Shown here: positions 20,201 to 29,295 of the stretch, piece by piece
How the letters are laid out: every line of letters begins with the position of its first letter
Numbering within the stretch: position 1 is the stretch's first letter
Origin: Pseudomonas lactucae
GTDB lineage: Bacteria; Pseudomonadota; Gammaproteobacteria; Pseudomonadales; Pseudomonadaceae
DNA: 59,838 nt
NCBI RefSeq assembly: GCF_016937615.1
Contig: NZ_JAFHKI010000063.1
Span: forward strand, 1 to 59,838
Direction of reading: 5' to 3'
Translations under genes and position numbers: made by a program
The notes under the pieces: model-generated
The model's database searches: none
What the model was told of the DNA's origin: nothing
Seen by the model: only the letters and a program-made list of their open reading frames with translations

Positions 20201-23200
20201 GGTTTCATGGCCGCTGTAAAGCGTGTCCGGGAGAGTGCTGATGGCTGTGTTGGTCAGGTCCAGACGCTCCAGCCGCGCCAGGTCCTCAAGCTGGGTGGGC
20301 CACTGCCACAAGGCATAGGCGGCATCGATCCTAAGTGTTTTCAACTGGGTGAGCGCGGACAATTCCAGGCCGTTGAGCGCGGTGAGGGAAATGCCCGAAC
20401 ATTCGATATGCAGTGCTTCAAGATGCATCAGTGCGCTGAGATCGGATGAAAAATCCGGCGAGACCGACGCCGCATTGACCTTGATGCGCAAGCGTCGCAG
20501 CCTGGTCAAGGCCTTGACGGCCTCGGGCACGGTGGTCAGCAACGGCGTGGGGAGCGGACCTGCCGCCACAAATGCCCCATTTTCGCCGATCGACAGCGCT
20601 TCGAGGTTGGGAAAGCGCGCCAGGAAGGCGTCCGCATTCCCATCGTGCAGGGCGCGCCCGCCCACTGTCAGTTCCCGGATGGCTGAAAAATCAGCCGCGA
20701 GCGGCGGCAAGGTGTCGTTGACGATGAGGCTCAGACGAGCGTCTTCATCCGGGGCTCTTTCCCCTGCCACCCGTGAACGCCCCCATGCGGCCTTGAGCGC
20801 TTGGGCGACCTGGTTTCGGTGAACATACTCGACGTCAAAGGCGAGGCCCTCTTGCGGCGCACCGACCCAAGCGTCGAGTGCAGCCCCCAGCGCAGTGGCG
20901 GTACGGGCGCGATTCTCCAGCATTGTGAAAATGCCACGTTCGCTAAGACCACGCTGCATTAAGCTGCGGATAAGCGCATTGGCCCGTGCATCGTCCAGAA
21001 ACGGGAACGCAGTACGCACCCGCTGCATCAGATTCGGCGCCAACCCTCGGCCACGACCGCTGGCGTAATACCCAAGCCTCTTGTTGTTAATGCGCACCGG
21101 TGGCTTGTACCACCGACCCTGCGGCTCCAGGATCCGCATCGATTGCGTGCGGTTGCGTTCGGCAGCCTCGATGATCGTGTTTTGCAACTGCACACTCTGG
21201 CTGACCTCCTGCACGCCCAGGCTTGCGCGTGCGCTATCAGGCAACGCGTGCATGATCGAGGCGTAAAAGTTATCCCCCACCCCGGGCACGCTGTTGAGCG
21301 CCTCACCGCGCTCATTGAACGCTTGAAAACCGGGGCCGTGCTTGACCAGGTACTTGTGGTCCGACGCGGTCTGGCTGCCGATGCTGTCGAGCAACGTACC
21401 CTCAATGCTGCCTTCACGTACCTCCAGGCGCAGCGTAGCCGGCCATCCCGGCAGCGTCTCAAGGGTGTGCAACGCCAGGCGTCGGCTGTCCGCCGAGGCC
21501 GTGGTCTGACTGCGCAGGCCCGCGTAGGCGCGGGTCTGGCGCCCTTGCCGCGCGTACCAGCGCGCCTCTTCGAGCAGGCTCAAGGGCACTCGGCGCGAGG
21601 TTTGCAGCTGTTTGAGGTGATCGGGACGCGCATTGGCCAGCACCTCCAGGGCTGCGGCGTCACTGAGGCCGGGGCACACCCGCTGCAAGCGCCTGATGCG
21701 TGCGTCAACAGGCTCAGTGCCCGCGTAGAGGCTGTCAAAGATCGATGGTTTGCGGGTCCGGGCATAATCCGCCAGTTGCTTGCTCAGCTCACTGGCGCGC
21801 TGATCGACGACACGGGCTGGCTGCTCCCCCAGCAGATAGGTGATCTGCTTCTCATCCAACGCGCCAAGAATGCGTTCCGGCAACTGGCCGGCCAGCACCT
21901 CGGGCCGGTGACGCTGATCGTCGGCGGGTTGCGCACGCCGGCCGGCACACGCTCGCGGCCGTAGCGCACCGCCCTCCCCGTCACCCCGGCACCGTTGGAA
22001 ACCTCCAACACATGCCCGACCGGCCAACGCGGCAGTTCAGTCACCAGCGGCAGTGCGTAGAGGTACAGCGGGTCAATCGGCCGGGCGCCATCGAGTTGTT
22101 CAATCACCTGCTCGGCGCTCGCGTCGGCGCGAAACAGGCGCATGGCATCCGTCAATGCGGGCGGCGGCGCGGCGTGGTCCATATGCATCTTGCGCAAGGC
22201 GTTATCGCTCACCCCGCTGACATCCGCCACTTTGAGCAAGTCGACGTCCGAAAAGGCCTCGGTGGCGTGGCCGATGCGCCGCAGCAGGGTCAGACGGTCC
22301 CAGGCCAGCGGGCGTTCCAGCGTGTGTCGCCAGGCACCGCGACCGTTGCTGTGAAGGATCGGCTGATAGGCCGTCGCATCGCTCGGGTGCTTGATGCGCC
22401 AACGCAAGATCTTGTTGTCGTACACCTGTTCGTAGACCTTGCCGTCGATACGAATATACGTGCTGCCATTGAGCGTGTGTTGTCCCTGCACATTCGGGCC
22501 GGGGCTTTTTTCCAGCGACAAGGCACTTTCATAGGGGCTCAGGTCGGGCTTCCACAAACGGGTCTGGCCGTTCGGCAACGTGACCGGTTCCAGGGCCTCG
22601 ATGAGCGGCGCGGAACGAGCGGCCTTGACTGTGCGCACGGCGCCGCCCACACCCGCCATCACAACGATCTGCGCCAGATTTTCCGCCACATCGACCAGAT
22701 GCGCCTTAGCCGCGCGCTTGTCGCCCTCGCTCCATTCAATCGCTCCTTCGAACGTTTCATACAGCAACTGCCCCGCCATCACGGTCATCATGATCTCGCC
22801 CAACACCGGCACGAACATCGACACCAGGTTCAACCCCAGCACACCGAACTCCAGCAGGTGCGCCAGCTTGGCTTCGCGGGCCTTGGTGTCGACATCGGCG
22901 CTGGACACCGCGTGGCTGCGCGCATCGGCCAGTACCTTGTCGCGGCTCTGCTCGTAGAGGTAGGCCCACAAGTCACGGTTGTCGTCCCAGGGGCCCTGGC
23001 CTTTTTGCGTCAGGTACGAAGGCGCGAGGTAAGGGTCCTGCTTCGCCGGCGATTGGCCGGCCGCTCTGGTGGCAATTGCTTGAAGCTCGCGTTCGGATTC
23101 AAGGCCCCCCAAACCTGGACGAAGGTGCGCCAGGGTGACTGGAAAAAGCCTTCGGACGAATCGGTGAACTGGCTGAAATAATACGGACGCTGGTCATACG

Positions 23201-24248
23201 CCACGAACTGACTGAAAAACTGCTGGTATGCCGTCGGCGTGGGGTCATCGGTCTGCATGCCGGTTCTGTCGGCAAACTGGCGCCGCAATTCCCCTCGCAT
23301 CTGCTCCGCCGTGTAGCGCTTGAGCGGGTGCGCCGGATCATGGGGCACGTACAGGATCATTTCGTCGCTGTATTGATGCTTTTTGCCAATAACGAAAGCC
23401 ACACAGCCGGTCATGCGCTGCTTCATCAGGCCCATATCATTGAACCAGACCTGCTTGTCGTCCATCGTTGGATTGGTTTCGCCGTCGATCACCGCGAGGA
23501 TCATCGTGTAATCCTGCGCCTGGATGTCACCGCTCAAGCGCGCGTGCTCGGCCGCCGCCCGCAGCGCGGTTTTCTGGCTGGCGATAAACCCTGGACGCAA
23601 GCTGGCGTCGGCCTCGAAGAACGCCTTTAAATACGCCTGGTACTTCGCCCCGACATCGAGGTGGCGGCACAATGTCAGAAACTCGCTGACCTTCAGGTTC
23701 ACCGAGACCCTTTCAAACGTGTCGGCTGTTGTGGTCTGCACCATGAAGCCCGAACTGTCGTGGTAGGCTCCGGCGATGCACTCCCAGGCCTCGAAGTTAT
23801 GCAGGGCCGCCTGCAGCATCGAGAGTTTCAAAAACTCGAATGAAGCCACCTCAACGTTGGCCACACCGACCAGCAACGGGCGGCGCAGGCACAACAAGGT
23901 TCGGTTGAGGTCCACCTCGACGCCAAATTGCTCCTGCAGCGCCTTGCGCAGTAAGGGTTCGGCGAAGGTGTCCGCATCCTTGAAGGTCGACATCAGGCCG
24001 TCCAGGCTGACCTGTGCGGCGGCGGCAGCTTTGAAAGCGGCGTCGACCGCTGCGCGTTGAGCCAACGAAGCGCTGGTATACCAGGCCGGTGCAGTGGCGT
24101 GGGTTTGCTTGAGCGCCGTCTTGCGTGGGGGCGTGGCATCGATCAGCCATTGAGGCACGGCCTGTTCAAGCAAATCACCGTGAATACTGGTGGTCGCGAT
24201 GGGTTTGGCACGGACGCTGTCCGGGGTATGTGGACTCGGATTGGACAT
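17237..24248 (-). CDS. Giant NEL-type E3 ubiquitin ligase / LRR toxin with dermonecrotic-toxin-like N-terminus (frame broken twice)
   Basis: When rejoined, the protein has about 2,337 residues. It starts MSNPSPHTPDSVRAK at 24248 after 'caggag'. One missing base at about 23062 (in CGG-CCGGCC) and one at about 21903 break the frame; both sides match continuously. The first roughly 1,150 residues resemble the helical dermonecrotic-toxin/DUF6543 region. Three leucine-rich-repeat blocks follow (about 20800-19850, 19850-18935 and 18935-18250), each introduced by an aromatic helical segment (QALKAAWGRSR, SALETSWRGAVVRR, RIQASWQGWAAG). The C-terminus is a NEL domain with the catalytic CxD as GTCID (Cys codon 17885-17887). 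Related IpaH/SspH proteins ubiquitinate host proteins. No hrp box was seen upstream, and the secretion route is unknown. Confidence 0.85.
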
Positions 24249-24347
24249 AAGGTCACTCCTGTGAATTGGAATGACAGATCATCATGGGGCGACGCCTTGA
24301 CGGTGGTGCATAGTGCTTGCCACACCAACGCCCAGGACGGCTTTTGG

Positions 24348-24936
24348 TCAAGACAGCGTTTGGCCCAGCTCGATCATTTCCCGTCGCGACAGGTCACGCG
24401 CCAACTGCTGGCGCTCGGCTTTGCCTTGATTGCCCAAGGTTTGTATTTCAGCAAAATACGCCTCGCCAAAATCCGGGTAGCGCAGTTCGAGTGCCTCCGA
24501 CTGCTCCGTGAGCCGCGTGTGCAAACGCGAGAAGTCGTCCGCGTATTTTTCCTCCAGGTACGTCATCCAGTAAGGGCGTGTGAGCAATTGCTCGATGAAC
24601 GCTGGCGTCCCTTGCGCCTGGATGATGGCGGTGTAAGCCTGATCAAGCTCATTCTTTGAGACCTGTGCCAGGTTCTGGGTAAAGTCCTTGGTATGGCGCA
24701 GATTGGAGAGGATAAAAAAAGGCCTCGCCCCGCTCATCCGCCTTGAGGGCATCCCACACCTGATGTTTTTCCGAGTCGGCGGGGATTTGGCTGAACCAGC
24801 GCTCCTTTTGTACCTCGTCGGGCTCCGAGTCGGGATGGCCGGCCTCCGACTCGCTGTCCGAGTCGGAAGTATGGGGATATCCGGCGCCCCGGCGCAGATT
24901 GACTATGCTGCGTAGAGGCTCCCGCGCACGAGGCAA
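24348..24936 (-). pseudogene. C-terminal remnant of a second NEL/LRR-type protein
   Basis: About 195 residues in two frames. The upstream piece runs from 24936 to about 24720, the downstream piece from about 24713 to 24348. They join if the seven-T run on the minus strand (24713-24719) were six, giving GEAFFILSNLRHTKDF. The sequence parallels the end of the NEL protein next door, for example LLTRPYWMTYLEEKYADDF against ELITRDYWLRYLQERYPQAF. No LRRs and no catalytic CxD are present, the start would be a TTG, and the 5' end abuts the DUF2970 gene on the other strand. It is probably the leftover of a deleted paralogue and is not expected to be an active ligase. Confidence 0.7.
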
Positions 24937-25154
24937 TGATGAACGATCCAGCCCCCAAGCCCCCCACCTTCTGGCAAATGCTGCACAGCGTGGTGGCCGC
25001 CGCCTTTGGCGTACAGAGCGGCAAGAACCGCGCCCGCGACTTTACTCACGGCAAGCCCAGTCACTTTGTAATACTGGGCATTCTGTTTACCGTGGTATTC
25101 GCCTTGACGTTGTTCGCTATCGTCAAGCTGGTGTTGCACGTGGCGGGGGTGTGA
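24936..25154 (+). CDS. DUF2970-family small membrane protein
   Basis: 72 residues (or 71 from the second ATG at 24939). The N-terminal amphipathic motif PTFWQMLHSVVAAAFGVQS and one C-terminal transmembrane helix (about residues 47-70) are typical of DUF2970. Function unknown. It also occurs in the core genome near cysI in pseudomonads, so it marks the conserved flank of the accessory NEL block. Confidence 0.85.
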   Translation: MMNDPAPKPPTFWQMLHSVVAAAFGVQSGKNRARDFTHGKPSHFVILGILFTVVFALTLFAIVKLVLHVAGV

Positions 25155-25196
25155 GGCCCCTTTCACGGTTGCGCTGAAAGGGGCCGGTTGCGGTGT

Positions 25197-27587
25197 CTAC
25201 TGGCGGCACGGGCCGATACGTTTCCAGGGTTTGAAACTGCTTGTCAGCGTAAAATGCGCGTCAGGCTGATGCCCTTGCGTCAATTCGACGACCTCGTAGT
25301 TGAACCCGGCGTAAGACACGCGCGTACCCAACGTCTCGTAGAGTGTGCGGCTGTTCCAGAGGGGCGCGCATGCCTCGGCGTCTTCGCCTGGCGTCCCCTC
25401 AACGGGTGTCTGTGTCTTGATGGTCACCATTTTGCTCAACAGCGTGCCGTGTTGCGACCGGGAGATCTGGGTCGGCGGCAACAATGGGTCGACGGTTGCC
25501 AGCATTTGCACCTGGACCTGGGTGCCCGGTTCAAGCGTGGCGGGTACCGTAAAGCTGATGGCGTGTTGGGCCGGCAGCACCGCCGTGCCCTCCTTGAGGC
25601 CGTGGAATAAAGCCGGGGCTTTCCAGTAGTAGTGAATCTTTTGTCCGGTGGCAAACGCATCCTGGATCCTGCCGTTCATACTCACGACCTGACCGGGTTT
25701 GAGTTCATCCGGTACGTTCCAGGTCCCGGTGTAGCGCGTCACCATGGGTGGTACCGTCAAACGCTTGGACCAGGTGTCCGTAGCGCCCTGACTGTTGCGC
25801 GCGGTCAGCGTGATCGTGCGCTCCCGCGCCTTGAGCCCACTGCTCCAGTCGACGTCCAGTGTCAGTGGATTCACGCGGATGGCGGTTTGAGCGACAAGCG
25901 GGCTCTCGACCTCGCTCCACTGGTAGGTGACATCCGTCGCGCCCGGCGGGTTCATGATCGCTCGGTAGTTCCATGTGCGTCCGTAGTAGGGGCGTTCCAA
26001 ACCGAGGATGCGCTTGATGCCGAACGCAGGCGCGGGTTCAGCGGGAAAGCCGCGAGCATACTCCGCCAGCATCTTGTCGACCGCGGCTTTCACATCCGGC
26101 TGCTTGCCCATTGGCTGGTTGGCATCATGCCCAGGCAAATCGTGCCCGGTTTCCTTCAATAAACGGCGCATGATACTGGGGGGCACGGCGCCCAGTCCTT
26201 TGGCGAAAGCAATGCTCTGAATCTGCGCCACGGCACCGGCCACGATATAACCGGAAAAACGATAATTCAGGGCTTCGTCGCTGTCGTAGCGCGAATAAGT
26301 GGCATGTGTGCCGCCTGCCGTATAACTGGCATAGGGAATATGCGTGGCCCACGTCGTGAGGTCTATCCTGCTGCCATAGTTGGCCGCCAATGTCGCGCCC
26401 GTCTTCGGGTTGACGCTGCCGACATAGATCGCGCCGTCGTCATTACGGGTCCGGTCGAACAAACCATTGAAGTCCGGATGATCCAGATTCATTGGGGTGG
26501 CCGGATTGCGGCTACTCTTGATGCCGCCGGAGGCATTGACAATTACGTGAACCTTCAACTCCTGAGTGAGGTATTCAATACTCCGCTGCGTATTTTCATA
26601 CCCCGCCGAAGGCAATTGGCACGTGTCGGTGGACACCGCCGTAGGGCTTGCCTTGGGGCAGACATCCCCTGGATAAGGGGAAAAATCCGCAAAGCGGGTG
26701 GTGGTGGGGCTGAACGTCGGGTCAACCACCAGCACGTCGCCAGCACGCAGGTTCAGTTTTTGCAGATCATAGATCGAAGCGAACGACGCAGCGGTGGCGG
26801 CTAATTGAGCGTGCGGGACAATGCCCACCACGCCCGACTGGTTATCTTTCGCCGCGATGATACCCGCCGCCGCCGTCGCATCGTTACTGACCGCATAGTA
26901 GGTACTGCAACTCAGCCTGCGTGGGCCGTCGATCGGTGAAAACGCCAATGAGGGCAAGTCCACATGGCTACGATTCCAGAAACCATCGCTGGCGATCACC
27001 ACGCGGGCGTTCTCGCCCTGGCTGCCGGGCAGCATGCGGACCGCGTCCGAGTTGATCCCACCCAGCACATAGCCGGAGTTCGCAACAGGGCCTTTCTTGT
27101 AGAGTGCATCAAGCCCGGCTTCAGAGCGTACGCCAAGCCCGGCCTTGATGGGTGAGCCGGAGTCTTTCTCGACGTTTGCTTCAATCGTCTCCATGTACGC
27201 AGATGTCACCAGCGGGTTGTTCAAGGCGCGGTCCAGAAGTACCTTTTGCTGGGCTTGTGGTTTAGCGCTTACGTCCATGGTGAACGTCTGCGCATCTGCA
27301 TAAGGCGCGTCACGCCCTGTCGGGTCCTTCGCTTGTTGCGTCAATAAAGAGTCAATGTCGGACGCCATCTTGCGCAACGCATCCAATGATCGTTTAACGC
27401 CTGGATCCGTAGCCGACTGTTGTCTCAACTCGGACAAGTCATTCTTGAGTTGAAGAACAATAATTTTCCCTCTGTCTGCGGCTTGAACACTTCCCAGCGA
27501 CGCCAGTACCAGAATAACCAACCCTGCTCGGATTAAGGAAACGCCAAGGCGCTCCCTCTGCCGGAAGGCCTTTATGAACGTAACCAT
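25197..27587 (-). CDS. Secreted subtilase-like protein with degenerate catalytic site and C-terminal chitin-binding-like module
   Basis: 796 residues. A signal peptide ends near residue 36 (LASLGSVQA). The middle follows the S8 subtilase plan, but the triad is incomplete. The Asp site aligns as SDGFWNRSHVDLP with Asp kept. The His site aligns as NDATAAAGIIAAKDN, where HGTHVAG is expected. The Ser site aligns as RFSGYIVAGAVAQI, where GTSMAxPxVAG is expected, so both His and Ser appear lost. Ig-like segments follow. The last roughly 60 residues (CAPLWNSRTLYETLGTRVSY to WKRIGPC) resemble the CBM5/12 chitin-binding fold with flanking Cys. A likely export product, perhaps a carbohydrate-binding pseudo-protease. 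Family assignment is by motif only. Confidence 0.7.
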   Translation of the reverse strand: MVTFIKAFRQRERLGVSLIRAGLVILVLASLGSVQAADRGKIIVLQLKNDLSELRQQSATDPGVKRSLDALRKMASDIDSLLTQQAKDPTGRDAPYADAQTFTMDVSAKPQAQQKVLLDRALNNPLVTSAYMETIEANVEKDSGSPIKAGLGVRSEAGLDALYKKGPVANSGYVLGGINSDAVRMLPGSQGENARVVIASDGFWNRSHVDLPSLAFSPIDGPRRLSCSTYYAVSNDATAAAGIIAAKDNQSGVVGIVPHAQLAATAASFASIYDLQKLNLRAGDVLVVDPTFSPTTTRFADFSPYPGDVCPKASPTAVSTDTCQLPSAGYENTQRSIEYLTQELKVHVIVNASGGIKSSRNPATPMNLDHPDFNGLFDRTRNDDGAIYVGSVNPKTGATLAANYGSRIDLTTWATHIPYASYTAGGTHATYSRYDSDEALNYRFSGYIVAGAVAQIQSIAFAKGLGAVPPSIMRRLLKETGHDLPGHDANQPMGKQPDVKAAVDKMLAEYARGFPAEPAPAFGIKRILGLERPYYGRTWNYRAIMNPPGATDVTYQWSEVESPLVAQTAIRVNPLTLDVDWSSGLKARERTITLTARNSQGATDTWSKRLTVPPMVTRYTGTWNVPDELKPGQVVSMNGRIQDAFATGQKIHYYWKAPALFHGLKEGTAVLPAQHAISFTVPATLEPGTQVQVQMLATVDPLLPPTQISRSQHGTLLSKMVTIKTQTPVEGTPGEDAEACAPLWNSRTLYETLGTRVSYAGFNYEVVELTQGHQPDAHFTLTSSFKPWKRIGPCRQ

Positions 27588-27792
27588 GATGGTTTACCTG
27601 TGTAGATAGACTGTTTGGGTGGAGAACTTTTACTTCTCAGTTCAACAGTACCTACGATGGACAACTGGCCAACCGCTGACGCTGCATGGCGCAACCAGTA
27701 ATCACACATTCAAATCGAGGAGAACAACTTTGATACAGCGCGCAATTTCGTAGTGCTGTAGAGCATAGAACAGGATTAAACCCTACGCCTGT

Positions 27793-28893
27793 TCAACGCA
27801 TTAACAGTTTCAAGCTGAACGGGTAACGATAACCCTCCGGCTTGGCCACCGCCGACAAGGCCTTGAAATCAACGCGGTAGTTTTGCCTGGCTTGCAAGTC
27901 CAGCAAACGTCGAGCCTGGGCCGGGTCAAGCAGCTCGAACAGCGCCACCTCAGCGTCGCCCTCACGATGGCGGCTTACATCAACGCCCCTGGCATCATCA
28001 TGGATCAGCACCATGGCCCAGCCCCCCAAGGTAAAATGCCCGGCGACCAGGCTTGATACGCGCCCTTCCAGACGCGCCTGCAGAATCTGCGGCGAGCTGT
28101 TGATCGCACTGAACAGGATGTCCTTGCCCGGAAACCGCCCGCTGTCCTCAAGTGCCTGCATGGCACCCAGCGCCATCTGATCATTGGCCGACCACACCAA
28201 CGCGGTCTGCCGATAGCGCTTGAACAGCTGGGTGGCTTGTTCAAAGGCGCGTTCACGGGTCCACTCGCCATAGACCAACTGACGCAAGCGCACCTCGGGA
28301 TGCTCAGCCAGCGCTCGGCGCAAGCCTTGTTCACGCAGTTGCGCGCTCGGGGTGGTCTTGACCCCGGAAAAAGCCAACAAATCGAGGGATTCGCCCGGCG
28401 CCACAGAGCCATGCTGGCGCAACAGATCGATAAGCATCAGGTAGCCGGCCTGTTCGTCGTCGGCAACCAGGCTGCCGATGACATCAACGTCGCCCTGCGC
28501 TCCCAATATATGCCTCTGGTCGGACGTCAATGCGTTGTTAACGAGCAGTAACTTGACCCCGCGGCCTTGAGCCATGCGCAGGATTTGTGGTGCCACATAC
28601 TGCTCGTTGACCAGCACCAGATAATCGGGTCGCTGGCTGCCCTGCAGCGCTTCGCGCGCCTGGGCAAGGGTGTTTTGGGTATCGCGCTCGGCATAGCGCA
28701 CACGCAAATCCAGGCCGAGGTCCTTGGCGGCGGCCTGCATGAATTGCGTGTAGCTGACCCAAAAGGTTTCCGTGGACAGGCCTGGGTTGAGAAACACCAC
28801 CGATGTCGCGTGGGCCATCGGCCCGCACGCCATCCCCAACCAGCACATGCACGTCACTAGAGCCTTCAACATTGTCGCCTGAGCCTTGATCAT
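27793..28893 (-). CDS. Periplasmic sugar-binding-type ABC transporter substrate-binding protein
   Basis: 366 residues from MIKAQATMLKALVTC at 28893; an upstream 15-residue extension is rejected because a signal peptide (MLKALVTCMCWLGMACGPMAHA) begins close after this start. The two-lobed Peripla_BP_4/ribose-binding fold is suggested by SVVFLNPGLSTETFW, LLVNNALTSDQR, LVWSANDQMALGAMQALED and the ADDEQAGYLMLIDLL block. No permease or ATPase gene is adjacent, so it may serve a distant transporter or a sensor. Ligand unknown. Confidence 0.85.
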   Translation of the reverse strand: MIKAQATMLKALVTCMCWLGMACGPMAHATSVVFLNPGLSTETFWVSYTQFMQAAAKDLGLDLRVRYAERDTQNTLAQAREALQGSQRPDYLVLVNEQYVAPQILRMAQGRGVKLLLVNNALTSDQRHILGAQGDVDVIGSLVADDEQAGYLMLIDLLRQHGSVAPGESLDLLAFSGVKTTPSAQLREQGLRRALAEHPEVRLRQLVYGEWTRERAFEQATQLFKRYRQTALVWSANDQMALGAMQALEDSGRFPGKDILFSAINSSPQILQARLEGRVSSLVAGHFTLGGWAMVLIHDDARGVDVSRHREGDAEVALFELLDPAQARRLLDLQARQNYRVDFKALSAVAKPEGYRYPFSLKLLMR

Positions 28894-28948
28894 CAGGTGG
28901 CTATCACAATGGCAGCACGCCAGCCAATCGAGGCTCAATCAACGTTCT

Positions 28949-29062
28949 TTATTGGTGACTGACCCAGAACACCGCCGTGCCCACTACCAGAATAATCAGA
29001 AACAGAATGGCCCAGGCGTCCACGGTGCTGTCGGGTTTACGGGCTTTAGTCGGATTGCTCAT
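28949..29062 (-). CDS. Small single-pass membrane protein (37 residues)
   Basis: ATG at 29062, stop at 28949. The product begins MSNPTKARKPDSTVDAW and has one hydrophobic helix AILFLIILVVGTAVFW ending in VSHQ. A purine-rich 'aagaggcg' precedes the start. It sits between the binding protein gene and cysI, with a short positively charged N-terminus on the cytoplasmic side by the positive-inside rule. Function unknown. Confidence 0.75.
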   Translation of the reverse strand: MSNPTKARKPDSTVDAWAILFLIILVVGTAVFWVSHQ

Positions 29063-29119
29063 CGCATCGCCTCTTGTCGGTTTTATAGGTGATTGCCCTA
29101 AGACTCGAACACAGTAAAG

Positions 29120-29153
29120 ACCACACTTGCCCCCAGGACAAATGTGGTTATCT
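29120..29153. promoter_or_regulatory. Inverted repeat upstream of cysI
   Basis: ACCACA and TGTGGT arms with a further TTG/CAA pairing form a hairpin about 140 bases before the cysI ATG. It could be a terminator for the small minus-strand gene or part of the cysI leader. 'gcatatact' near 29188 is a possible -10 element of cysI. Confidence 0.35.
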
Positions 29154-29295
29154 CAAGAATCAGTCTCATTAGTCGTTTTGGTTATTTGCATATACTCAAA
29201 CATCACTTTTGCGCATAAACGCAAACTGGTATCGTGCGCCGGCTCCGTTGGGAGTGCGCGGCCGTGCGCGCAGATTTGCCGAGAACAGGACCTAT

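Noticed and set aside
24249..24347. Possible hrp box before the NEL gene
   Set aside because: No GGAAC(C/T)-N15-17-CCACNNA arrangement was found in the 100 bases upstream.
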